NCBI RefSeq assembly: GCF_010015445.1
Contig: NC_053129.1
Coordinates: forward strand, 16,498,249 to 16,562,248
Reading direction: 5' to 3'
Source: Perca fluviatilis
Taxonomy: Eukaryota > Chordata > Actinopteri > Perciformes > Percidae
DNA: 64,000 nucleotides
Positions 1-32,800 of this stretch are shown here, piece after piece. The position numbers were made by a program, and so were the translations under genes. The notes below the pieces were generated by a model. The model was not told the DNA's origin, did not search any database, and saw nothing but the letters and a program-made list of their open reading frames with translations. Numbering within the stretch: position 1 is the stretch's first letter; every line of letters begins with the position of its first letter.

Positions 1-256
1 GACCCGTTATTTATTATAATGCACATTTATCAATTGCAATCGCAGTGCATGCAGTACATGCTGGAATGGGAAAGTAGGTAAGAGTGATTTAGTAAACGTT
101 TCAGACAGCTCAATAGCTTTTAGCTGACCCATAAGAGAGCAATCTCATTTCCTTTTTTTCCCCTTCCCTGATCAAAGCCAAGGACAAAGCTGAAAATCAA
201 GACAGGATATGAGAGTAGAGCGCACGAGAGATTGCAGAGTAGGTGCAATCGGGTAC

Positions 257-18734
<18,478 letters not shown>

Positions 18735-20163
18735 TTTCTCTCCGTTGAATCGACCACCTCAGGAATGTATTTCACCACGGGATGATGAAAAAATGTGTGA
18801 ATATAGACCGGCTGATTCCCGGTGGTTGAGTTGGCGGAAACCCCGGCTTTCCTCTTCCCCGAATGATAGGCCTGTGACCTTCTGTGTGGGCGGAAAAAAG
18901 GCACTCAAACCACTACATAAACCATATTTTTTCGAATCAAATCGTGCAGTTTCGTTGATGATTTGCGCGGTGACATGAGACTTACGCAAGGTTGTGAATT
19001 CCCCTCGGCTCGTCCCGGTATCGGCTTCGTTCAGTTCAGCACCTTGGACAGCTAATGCCACTCGGTTATGTAACACTAAACTGGCAACGAAAGCTATTTT
19101 CTCAGCCCGCAGCAATTTGTTTAAAAAGAAATAGGCCAATGACAAATGTGTTACAAGAGTGTCCAAAAAATATTCTCGGAAAATGACAGAACGTAAATCA
19201 ACACTCCATAGGTCGGTCAAATATCCCGTTTGGAGGGGGCATAGGGTTTGGCTGTCTCCTCCCGAGTCAGTGCATCAAAGGGTTTTCAAAATAAGACAAC
19301 CCACAATGCCCTCCTTGGTTGTCCGATTGTGGTTTTTCTATCCTCTTAGATTTGTCCGTTTTGGCTCAGTAATGCCGCTTCAGATGCTGTGGTCCTCTTC
19401 TCAGATCGAAGGGATATGCGCACCGCTCCCCGGTGGTGTCGCCAACACTGCGCAGAGCAAGATGCTCGGGAAGAGGAAAAGGCAGAAAGGAATTTCCTTT
19501 TTCTCCCCCTGTCGTTTGTTTATTTATTTGGCCAATCTATACGTCTATCTAGACTCTCCTCCTCCAGAGGGGACAGGGCCGGATGACACACGTCGCATCC
19601 CACATCTTTTAAAGGGGAGTCACTATAGGCTGTAAGAAACTCATATGCGCCAAAGGGTTAATATACGAGCGTGATGGTGGCTCATGTGCTGCTGCATGTA
19701 GGCTATGCATATGTGCTGCTGCATGTAGGCTATGCATCACACAGGTTTGCACGCACAGCATGCCAGATCATGAAGGTGAAACATTTTTCGGTGGATAGGC
19801 CTGTAAGCAGATCCTCTGTTTGCCTAAATATCATACACTTTACACGTTTAGATTTATGGTTATGATCAGCTAAGGTGGTCAAATAGATCCCTTTTCTAAT
19901 TTGGCCCACAATTCTGTTATAAGAAACAAACAAACAAACAGAGCAATTGTCCCATTGGCCTAAAATAGCGTATTAATGCTTTTCTCTGAAAAATGTTTGC
20001 CTAAAATGTTTTTGTTTTTTTATTTACAAACATGCATGTAACAAATAAAATAAAATAAATATAATTGCAGTTAGAAATTTGGTTCGGTTGTGGTGTTCAG
20101 GGCGTCTCTGTATCACACTATCGGAGAAATTCATGCATGGGGAAAAGGCACGCTATGCGTACT
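18735..20163. promoter_or_regulatory. Divergent intergenic region between snap91 and pgm3
   Basis: The two genes are transcribed away from each other from this 1.4-kb stretch. It is locally richer in CpG near 18700-19100 and 19370-19470. No convincing TATA box is seen on either strand. A short imperfect tandem duplication of about 26 bp (TGCTGCTGCATGTAGGCTAT unit) lies at 19686-19737. The 158-codon frame here has no recognisable protein and is not called. Confidence 0.4.
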
Positions 20164-20179
20164 TACGTCACGTGACGTA
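20164..20179. promoter_or_regulatory. CRE/E-box palindrome upstream of pgm3
   Basis: The perfect palindrome TACGTCACGTGACGTA places CACGTG between two ACGT half-sites, about 150 bases upstream of the likely donor of the noncoding first exon. Such a site can bind bZIP (CREB/ATF, XBP1) or bHLH-Zip (USF, TFEB/MITF) factors. Hexosamine pathway genes including PGM3 are reported targets of spliced XBP1, which makes the position plausible. Binding is inference. Confidence 0.5.
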
Positions 20180-20950
20180 CACGGAACTGTTAGCCACGTC
20201 GTCAGTGGGAAGCATACGGAAGCATATTATCAAAGAATTTCCGGCTTTGATATTTTATAAGGTGGGAAGAAGAAACCAGGAAGCGTTTCATGACAACACT
20301 TCACTTCTAAACATCCAGAAAACAAACCAGTAAGTGAATGAAAAACAAGTTCATGCATTTACATTTACAACGTTAGTTTGTCTCTTAAGTTCAGCGCTGG
20401 TAGCACTGTTTTAGTTGTGTGTGAATGTATTTTCAGCTAGTTAATAGGTTGCTCTGTCGTTGAATTGATAGGCTATGATTCAGTTTATTGAGTTTATCTG
20501 TTTAGTAGGCGACAGACTGCTGCTGTAATGGTGCAAACTTTGCCCTCTTCTTGTCCTTTGACATGTTATATGAAAGCTTGGTCTAGAGCTAGGCGTTGTT
20601 TTCAGTAGGCATTTCAAAAACATGTTAAATATGTTTTATTAATCTCGGTTTAAAAAACAAACAAACTCAAAAGTTTTCTCAGAATAGTTTATATGAAAGT
20701 GTTAAAATTTGCTGCGCCCCAACCACCTACAACATCAAAATACTTCTTTATGGAGTAATACTAGTGATCATCATTATGCTGCATAATAAATAATTTTGCT
20801 TTGGATACTTAAAGTACATTTTGGGGATAATGGGCTACTTCTGTACTTTAAATTAACATTTTATTGATTGAATTTTATTTTTGTATTGGACCTCAATACT
20901 TCTTCCTCCACTGACTGATCTGTTTGTTATGTCTTTATAATGTGTCTCAG

Positions 20951-24831
<3,881 letters not shown>

Positions 24832-25400
24832 AAACACATACACACACAATCATACAACATCGACTAATCATTAGGTGCTTTTTGAATGCAATTTCAGTTG
24901 ACAGCATCTTTCTCTAAAGTTGTATTTTGTCAAAATTGCTTCATTTCAGTGAGGTGCCAAATTATTTTGTACTGTTAATTGCACTCTAGTTCTCTATTTC
25001 TTTGTATTTGTCATCATTGTGAATATATGGGATGCACTGGGGGGGGGCAATGAATGGACTTTATGCTACTTTACTCATGGCCAGTTATTATATCTCTATC
25101 AGGCTGCCAAAATTAATGGGTTAATTAATGTAAATTATGAGTTTCTGTGTAATATAAACTTGATACATAAACTGTATATATGCCATAATTAAAACATCAA
25201 TTGTATTCTCACACAAATTAAGAAGGTTTTCAATTAACTTTCAGTTATCTTGTATCTTCCTACTAAATGGAATCTTTTTGACCGGTTACTGTAGGTAATT
25301 TCTTTGCTTTATGAGTGACATCCCAAGTTTACATGAGGGGTGTTGTAATAATTGTTCTTCCCTTGAATGTCCGTTGGAAAGCCTTTGCTGCTTTGGTTTT

Positions 25401-25406
25401 AATAAA
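25401..25406 (+). terminator. pgm3: Probable pgm3 poly(A) signal
   Basis: AATAAA about 570 bases after the pgm3 stop, followed within 25 bases by GT-rich sequence. It is only about 65 bases from the inverted AATAAA (25471-25476) of the convergent filament gene. Confidence 0.6.
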
Positions 25407-25470
25407 TCGTGGAAAATATTGTGTGTCTCTTTTAGATTAAAATGAAAACCACAATTATTATTGCTTGCTT

Positions 25471-25476
25471 TTTATT
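25471..25476 (-). terminator. Probable poly(A) signal of the intermediate-filament gene
   Basis: TTTATT on the plus strand, i.e. AATAAA on minus, about 330 bases beyond the stop at 25802. The two 3' ends of the convergent genes are nearly abutting. Confidence 0.5.
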
Positions 25477-25801
25477 TTGTTACTTTGAAAGGCGCGTTTT
25501 CCGACACACAGGAGGATTAAAAGAGCAGAAAGGCAGCGTGAGGCTAACAGGGTGTTAGGAGCAGGCAGAGCAGAGTGACTGTGCACACAGTGTGTAGCTT
25601 TCTTAATGTAAAGTCTCCTTGGAGGATGAACACCATCCTTGAAATAGTCACATGCTGCTTGAGTTTGTTTTCTTTTCAATTCAAAATTAAATTCTAGGAT
25701 TTTCAAAGCATTGGAAAAACAAGAAAACATGACGTGGAACGTTGCTGCATAGCACACAGTTAGCAAGGGTCGCTCTGTGAGATTTGGGGTTGATAAACGG
25801 T

Positions 25802-28800
25802 CTATTCTTCATCTGTGTCGTCCGCTGCTCCAGAAATGATGATGGTGCGCTCCTGTGTGTCGCTCTCATAAGTGTCCTCATCTGTCTTAACTGTTCTGGG
25901 AAGAAAGTGGTGGGGAAATAAGACGTTATATTGTATTAGTAAAAGATGATTGAGAACAAATCATAAATGTTAGGCGATAGAAATTCTGTGCCAAAGTCGC
26001 CCTTTACCTGATGAGGACAGTCTTCCTCTCAGACGTCTCAGTTGCCTGCTCCTCTACGTTACCATCTGTCTGGGTGTCTGATGAGGCCACCTCCACTTGA
26101 GCAGCCCCCGCAGCTTTCTCAGCCCTGCTACTGTCACTGGGGGCTCCATCTAGCTTTGAAGTGGCTGCAGGGGCTGAGCTATCCGAGACTGGGGATGAGG
26201 CAGAATGCATGCTAACACTAGAGGTGAGACGCAGGCCTCCAGTGAGGGACAGGTTTCGGACCATGGTGCTCAGACGGCTGTCCTCCCCCTCGATCAGCTT
26301 CCTGAAACAAATAAACAGAGGGGAATGAATAATGCATACAAAACGAAAAATACCCTGTGTGTCTTATATTTTCTACTTAATGTAAAACAGTCAGCATTTA
26401 CACATGCTGTGGAAATGGCATTATGTTCTTTTTGTTCACCTGTAAGTGGTGATCTCAATCTCCAGAGCCATCTTTACATTTAGCAGGTCCTGGTATTCCC
26501 GTAGCAGCAGGGCAATCTTTTCCTTGGTTACTTTTAGATCCATCTTAATCACTTCGATACGCTCCTGGCGCAATAGAATACAACAGAATTGCTTAATTTT
26601 AAAAACTTTCAAACCAGAGAATGACTAGAAAATGTCTTTATGTTCATTTAAAAGTTTCTCAGATGTATCCTGCAATGGTACATCCTGTCAATCACCTCCA
26701 AGTCCTCCTCCTCCTTCTTGTATTTTTCTGCTGCATCACGAATCTGAGCCTCTAAATACTCGTTCCTCGTCTTCATTGCTTCCAATTCACGTTCCTTGTT
26801 GAGAAGCTATACACCCACATACACACACACAACTGTTTTATGCTAAGAAGTGGTAGTAGTAACCATAAACAAGAACAGAAACTCTTACTCACGTCCTTTT
26901 TATAGCCTGCGATTTCCTCTCTCAAACTTCGAGCGCTTTGAAGGTGTTTGGTGGAGGCGCTGCTCAGGTCCTGAAACTTTGACTTGTACCAAGTGTCCAT
27001 TTCCTTGGAGAAGAGTAGATAGTGTCTATAACCCAAACACACTAATGATCGCATGTGTCAGTAATGTTAATGACATACCTGTGTTTGTCACGGTTCCATC
27101 ATGTGGTTAAAGACTGTTGTGCATTGGAGGAGTTCAAGTGAACATGACTCATTGTTGCACATTACCTGTAGGTTTTTGGCGGCAATGCTGTCATATTGAG
27201 ACTGAATCTGTCTGAGAGCAGAGGAGAGGTCCGGGAGGCCAAAGACCAGGTCCACCTTGCTGCTTGCTGAATAGATCTGTTGCACCAACTCCTCAATTTC
27301 CTTTCAGTGGATCATAAACAACCAGAGTTAGAAGAATAGCGATATATGCAGCACTAAAACAGTGTGGTCTGTATTGCAAATTAAGTTTAAAGGTCCCATG
27401 GAAGGTTCACTCCACCACTGCACCAACTGTTAGTCACAGTGTTTCCCTTTAGCTTCTTACAGTATGAACCCATCACACCATGCTGATAACTGCCATGTTC
27501 GCATCCTTACTTACTCTATCCATCGACAGGTCTCCATTTAAGTATAACCGGTCATTGCAATAATTACCAGCCCATTAAACAATTAATAATAAAATGAAAG
27601 GCATTCCGCCACCAGCTGCTGACTCCTATACATAATATGCAGTGAATGGAGAGTAAAACATATATTACCTCCTTGTGAACTCTCTGCAGGAAGGCAAGCT
27701 CAACCTCCAGGTTTTCCAGCTGTGTCTCCAGGGCAATCCGTGCTGACGTTGCTTTATCCACTTCCTAGGACATTGAACCACATAAGGTTTAAATGGTTTG
27801 GTGAAATAAAAGCAACATTATGTTGATAAGTCTTCTAATAACTTAAAGCATTGAATTCTCACAACATTCAAAGTTGCGAAAAGACTTTCTACAGTTTCTT
27901 ACTGGACGGAGATTCTCAATGTCATGCTCCGTCTTTTTCCGGGCATCCACAGCCTCACTGTATTTGGCCTTCAGCTTGTCCAACTGGCCCAACATCGCCT
28001 CCTTGGCTGCCAAAGACATATCCTGCACAGATGAGATATACAATGATCAAACAGTTAAATTAAACAAATCAGCAGATAATAGGGTGAAAAGGAGCACCAC
28101 TGTTACCACATTCTGAACCACACCTGGCAACAAACCATGATCTAAATAAGTTGCTGCCATGAGATATGACCTCCCTCACCCTCTGGACTCTCATTTTCTC
28201 AGCGTCCCTGTTGAGCTCCTTCAGCTGAGACTCGTACAGCTGCCTAAGGCCTGGTCTGACATGGCGGCTCTTCAGGGCCTCAATCTCAGCCTCCAGATGC
28301 TTGTTTTTTGACTCCAGGGTTCGCACCTACAAGAAGAAATACAGGAGATATAGATCTACCTGATGATTACAAGTTGAAAGTACAAAAACAAAGTAATAAT
28401 TACAGTACATGGTTTTATTCATGTAGGCCTATTGTTTTTTTGTTATAATGCTTTATGTAGGTATACTTGAAATAAAGGTTATGGGCTAAAGACCCAAAGA
28501 GTCAATAAATTAAAATGATGATTTGTGTGACATTTAAGGTGTGAAACATGAACAAATGTTTGTCTGTGTGCTGTTGGTCCTCTTGCCTTTTCAATATACG
28601 CTGCCAGGCGGTCGTTGAGGGCTACCATCTCCTGCCTTTCAGTGGTGCGAGTAGTCATAAAGGCATGGTTCTCTGCTGCAGCCGCATCCAGGTCCAGTTT
28701 TGGCCCGAGCCCCATGGACATACCAAAGCACAGTGCTCCCATACTCACATTGCTGTAGACAGGACCAGAAAAGCCAGATTAATAATTTTTCTTTTCTTCA

Positions 28801-29198
28801 TTTTGACACATCTACATCCATTCAGTGCTTGTTATGCACTGTAGCCTACACGATAGGCTAATAACTATGGAATTTATCTCGGATTAAAGCTGCATTGAAA
28901 ACATGAAAACTGATCATAAATGTAGCCTAGTGATTTAGATGATTTAGGATTTAAGGATTTAATTTTGCTGCACACTTAATCAACATTATGAGGTGACTCA
29001 CCTGGTGATGCGAGCCTTATTGGAGATGGCCCTGTGCCCCATCGCCCCACCACTCCGGGTGAAGCTGACCGACCGGGGCCGGGTGTCCCTGCGGCTGGGA
29101 GAGGGACTGGACACCCGGAGCTGGTAAGCAGGAGGGGCGGCCAAAGCGCCCTCGAAATGCCGGCGGTATGAAGACATCCTCTCTGGACTGCGACTCAT
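25802..29198 (-). CDS. Cytoplasmic intermediate-filament protein, type III/IV-like, member not identified
   Basis: Coding exons on minus: 29002-29198, 28587-28752, 28180-28326, 27903-28022, 27669-27764, 27166-27300, 26893-27003, 26696-26806, 26440-26564, 26008-26301, 25802-25895. They join to 531 residues. The head (1-107) is Arg/Ser-rich and has MSSYRRHF, like the SSYRRMF motif of vimentin and desmin. The rod starts with the helix-initiation motif [13 protein letters not shown] (111-123) and ends with [20 protein letters not shown] (384-403) then KLIEGE. The 122-residue tail is Ser/Ala/Glu-rich and ends with acidic DDTDEE. It is expected to form coiled-coil dimers and 10-nm filaments. Eleven exons, with an intron inside coil 1A (after IEK) and another in the head, differ from the usual 9-exon type III and 3-4-exon type IV layouts. 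Intron 2 starts with GC, not GT. It could be a fish-specific paralogue of internexin, peripherin or vimentin; I could not choose. Confidence 0.9.
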
Positions 29199-29278
29199 GT
29201 TGACACTCCTGGAACTTCTGCAACTTCAACTGTGGACTGGAAACTGGTCACTCACACCTTTAAGTCTGTGGTAGGGTC

Positions 29279-29284
29279 TATATA
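29279..29284 (-). promoter_or_regulatory. TATA box of the intermediate-filament gene
   Basis: Reads TATATA on minus within GGTATATAGACCC, about 80 bases upstream of the ATG at 29198, a plausible distance for a short 5' UTR. It suggests regulated, cell-type-specific expression. Confidence 0.55.
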
Positions 29285-29474
29285 CCACCAACCCTTCCCT
29301 AAACACTACAGAGGAATGTTGAACCTTCCCAACACAAGGGTGACAAATGTCCCGACAAACATCTATCAAGGTTACGTCAATTAACTTAGCCTATTATATG
29401 CAGTTGAAAGAATCTTAATTTGAAAATGATGACATATATCCGTTGGGAATGTCTGTGCCCATATTAACTGCACC

Positions 29475-29525
29475 ATTATGAATACATGTACAGTAGTAGC
29501 CTACTACTGTACATGTATTCATAAT
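29475..29525. repeat. Perfect 25-bp inverted repeat with 1-nt spacer
   Basis: ATTATGAATACATGTACAGT continues to GTAGTAG (ends 29499), then one C, then the exact complement to 29525. It lies in the 659-bp divergent promoter interval between the filament gene and ccnc. Confidence 0.9.
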
Positions 29526-29857
29526 GTTGCGTTAGGTGTTTTGCTTAGTGTAATTAATTTCATATTTCATGGCACATCCATCAATGTGTCAATCCACCCA
29601 CCCATTCATCCCCCCATCTATCATTTCATTTTATATATATATATATATATATACTTGTTGAAGAAAAAAAATCTTTTGACGTTTAGGCGGAACTAAAATT
29701 CCGGAACCATTCCATTAAGTTCTCTAATCTTTCCCCGGGACGGTTTTGATGTCACTCCAGTGTCTGCATAGCACAATCACTTTGCCAGTGCTATCCGCTT
29801 CTTTGTAGTAAAGTTATATTATTATAAAGTGTTCTTCTCTACCTCAGTTGCTACGAG

Positions 29858-32800
29858 ATGGCGGGAAACTTTTGGCAAAGTTCTCATTAGTAAGTTTTTA
29901 TTAAAAGTTGGACATGTTACGTGTTTATTTTGTAAATCACCGTCTGTGTTTTGAGGCCTAGCGTTAGCTGTGTCTGTGCGGCTGCGCTAACAGTTTCTCC
30001 TGAACTGTTGCTACGATATAAAAGAGCAATTTAAATAAAGACAGAAAACAAACTTATTAAAGAGAGGCTGTTATGAAAGCTTAATTAGACTAGCGTCTTT
30101 TTATATAGTTCATGCTTTGCGACAGAAATGTAGAAGGCTAACAGTGGTTTACATGTAACGTTATGTTGATACTGTTGTGCTCCCCGCTAGTTTGGTTGAT
30201 TGCAGTTTGAATAACCAACGTAACTCTTGACTATATTGAAGTAATATTTTGTATTTTATTCGTCAAAGTCTGCAGTGGGTTCTGGACAAACAGGACCTGA
30301 TGAAAGAGCGCCAGAAGGATCTGAAGTTTCTCTCAGAAGAGGAGTACTGGAAGCTGCAGATTTTCTTTGCAAATGGTTAATTTGTGTAACAACATTTCAT
30401 AGTCTGAGATCTGCACTCATTTACAATTTCCTGCTGACTTCTTAAGTTTGAGTGCATTTAATAATACAGCATCATATGTATGCTACTTATACAGTCCAAC
30501 TGAAATATATTAGATTGTATTTTCTACTCTTGTATAGAATGTATGAGTATTGTAGTCACCTTTCTTATTTTATTCTGTGTACTTATACTTATTATTCACA
30601 ACCCAACACATATTTTTTAATTAGATAATTAAGTCTTGCTATTTTACTTTTAAGTTATTTTTATTTCTATTTCTGTCTCTTTCAGTGATCCAGGCTTTGG
30701 GGGAACACCTGAAGCTGCGACAGCAGGTCATTGCTACCGCAACGGTTTACTTCAAACGCTTCTATGCCAGGTATGGAAGAGGTATCAGCATAATACTGTG
30801 ATGTTAGATATATTAAAAAGTGATATTAGAATACATATCATCTGGGACTTTGGTTATAGTAATATAGCAGCCGTAGTGACATTACAGCTGTATTACATTT
30901 GGCTCACTTGTCTGACATTTGTATTGTATCTGAATAGGGGATTAAGTCTGACCACTTGATCGTCATATCCACATTACTAATGCTATTGTTTTGTCTGAAA
31001 CCATATTACCCACCTCCTAGTTTTGATTAGAATATATAAGTACACTAGTATCATTGTCTAAAATATATCTCAATAATGTTTCAAGCTTTTGAAGAAATAC
31101 TGTTATGTTTCATACTGGCAATGTACCATAGCCAAACCTAGAGCTAGTGCACGTCTTTCCCTTTTCCCATTGGTGTACAACATATTGTAGATCTGAGCAG
31201 TTTAGTATGATCTTCATCATCACCTTATCTCCACCACATTTCTTTTGAGCCTTAATGCTAGCTGTCCAAAGCTAATACATCTTTTTTTTCTCATGTTTGC
31301 AGGTATTCCCTGAAAAGTATAGATCCAGTGCTCATGGCTCCTACCTGTGTTTTCCTGGCTTCTAAAGTTGAGGTATGGAAGTTTCTTTGGTGTCAGTAAG
31401 GTATGAATTTTACACTTGTAAAGTAGTAGCTCCTTTATATGTGCTCTATTTATCTAATCTGAGCTCAAACTTTTATGTCCTTTTTTAGGAATTTGGAGTT
31501 GTGTCCAATACCAGGCTGATCTCTGCAGCAACATCTGTGTGTAAGTCACGATGTTGAGTAACACATAAGTAGTAGTAGTACAAATCTCTCAAATTGTGTT
31601 TCTTCTGTAGTGGAGACGGTATAATCGTGTTTTGTTTTTCTCAAACAGTGAAAACAAGATTTTCCTATGCCTTTCCAAAGGAGTTCCCTTACAGAATGAA
31701 TCATGTAAGTAAAATGTCTGTGTAAAATTCTAGGCATTTAGATGCTGTTATCCCAAGTGACTTACACAAAGTGCAACATAAAAACTAGTGTTAGAAATAA
31801 CATTCATCAGTAACTGCAGCAACATGATGAACACAAGTCATAATCCTGACACACAAAGACAGGTGCCTAATTAAGAGTGTTTAAATGTGTTTGTGTTTAG
31901 GGATGCGCATGACACTAACTAAGTTTGAGAAAGGGTCAGATTTGAAAGGAGGGCTTGAGGTCGGGGGGGCCAGGCAGAGTTGAAAGCGATGCGTTTCAGC
32001 TTGAAATGTAAGAAGAGAGAGACTGTAGTTTAAGTGTAGTGCACCCATGCCAACACAGAACCACTCAAATAACAGTATGCAAGTGGATCAGCTGTGCTAT
32101 GAATCAACCACCTGATTGTTTTCCTGCTTCCTCTGCAAAGTTATTTATGCACTGCCGTGCTACATTACAGCATAGCAAGAGCCCCTTACACTGTATCATA
32201 GTGTTGCCACGCCGGTGTCTATCAATACGTGAGATTCCACAACTAATGTTCGCAAAGCTCCGATAAAAATCTTGTTGCTGTGGGAGATGGCTTCGACCAC
32301 GGCGTTTGTTCTGCGCAGCATTTCTCACTGTGGCGTCAAGTGGTGTCCACCGTCAGTATTTTATTTATCCAGCATCTCCACCCAGTTGCAAGGACGTCAC
32401 CGGGGCTGTTCAGACACGCTGCCTGTCTGAAAGCTGTGTAAACTATTATTTATAGTGAGCCACCACGGAGTGATAAATAGAGGGAGTGGTTCACACAGCA
32501 GAGAATGAGTTAGTGGGCTACTGCAACTCCTACACATAATTTTTCATGTCCAATCTGCAGGCATAGTAATAGTGATGGTAGCACGGGAAACAATGGGCAA
32601 CTTAATGATAACAGTAAGCTGTAGTGTTCGTTGAAGGTAATAAAAAAAGTTTTATGTGTTCATCATTTGTGATTGGGAAATGTTGTTCGCAACTGTAAAA
32701 AGTAATTAACAGCAAAATATAGATTATTCTCGATATATACAGTAAATATTTATTTAAATTAAATTTCTGTGAAGGAGTATAAGCTTTTAAATGCCATTTT

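Larger units (their letters stand above)
29199..29857. promoter_or_regulatory. Head-to-head promoter interval, filament gene and ccnc
   Basis: The two start codons are 659 bases apart on opposite strands. The interval holds the TATA box on the filament side, the perfect palindrome, and a TA run (29633-29653). No TATA is evident on the ccnc side. Confidence 0.5.

Noticed and set aside
19159..19635. 158-codon plus frame upstream of snap91
   Set aside because: No similarity to a known protein, no coding-like composition, and lies in the divergent promoter interval.
31738..31780. Full interspersed repeat in ccnc intron 6
   Set aside because: Only a short degenerate stretch resembles the CATTTAG-type fish repeat; ends cannot be defined.
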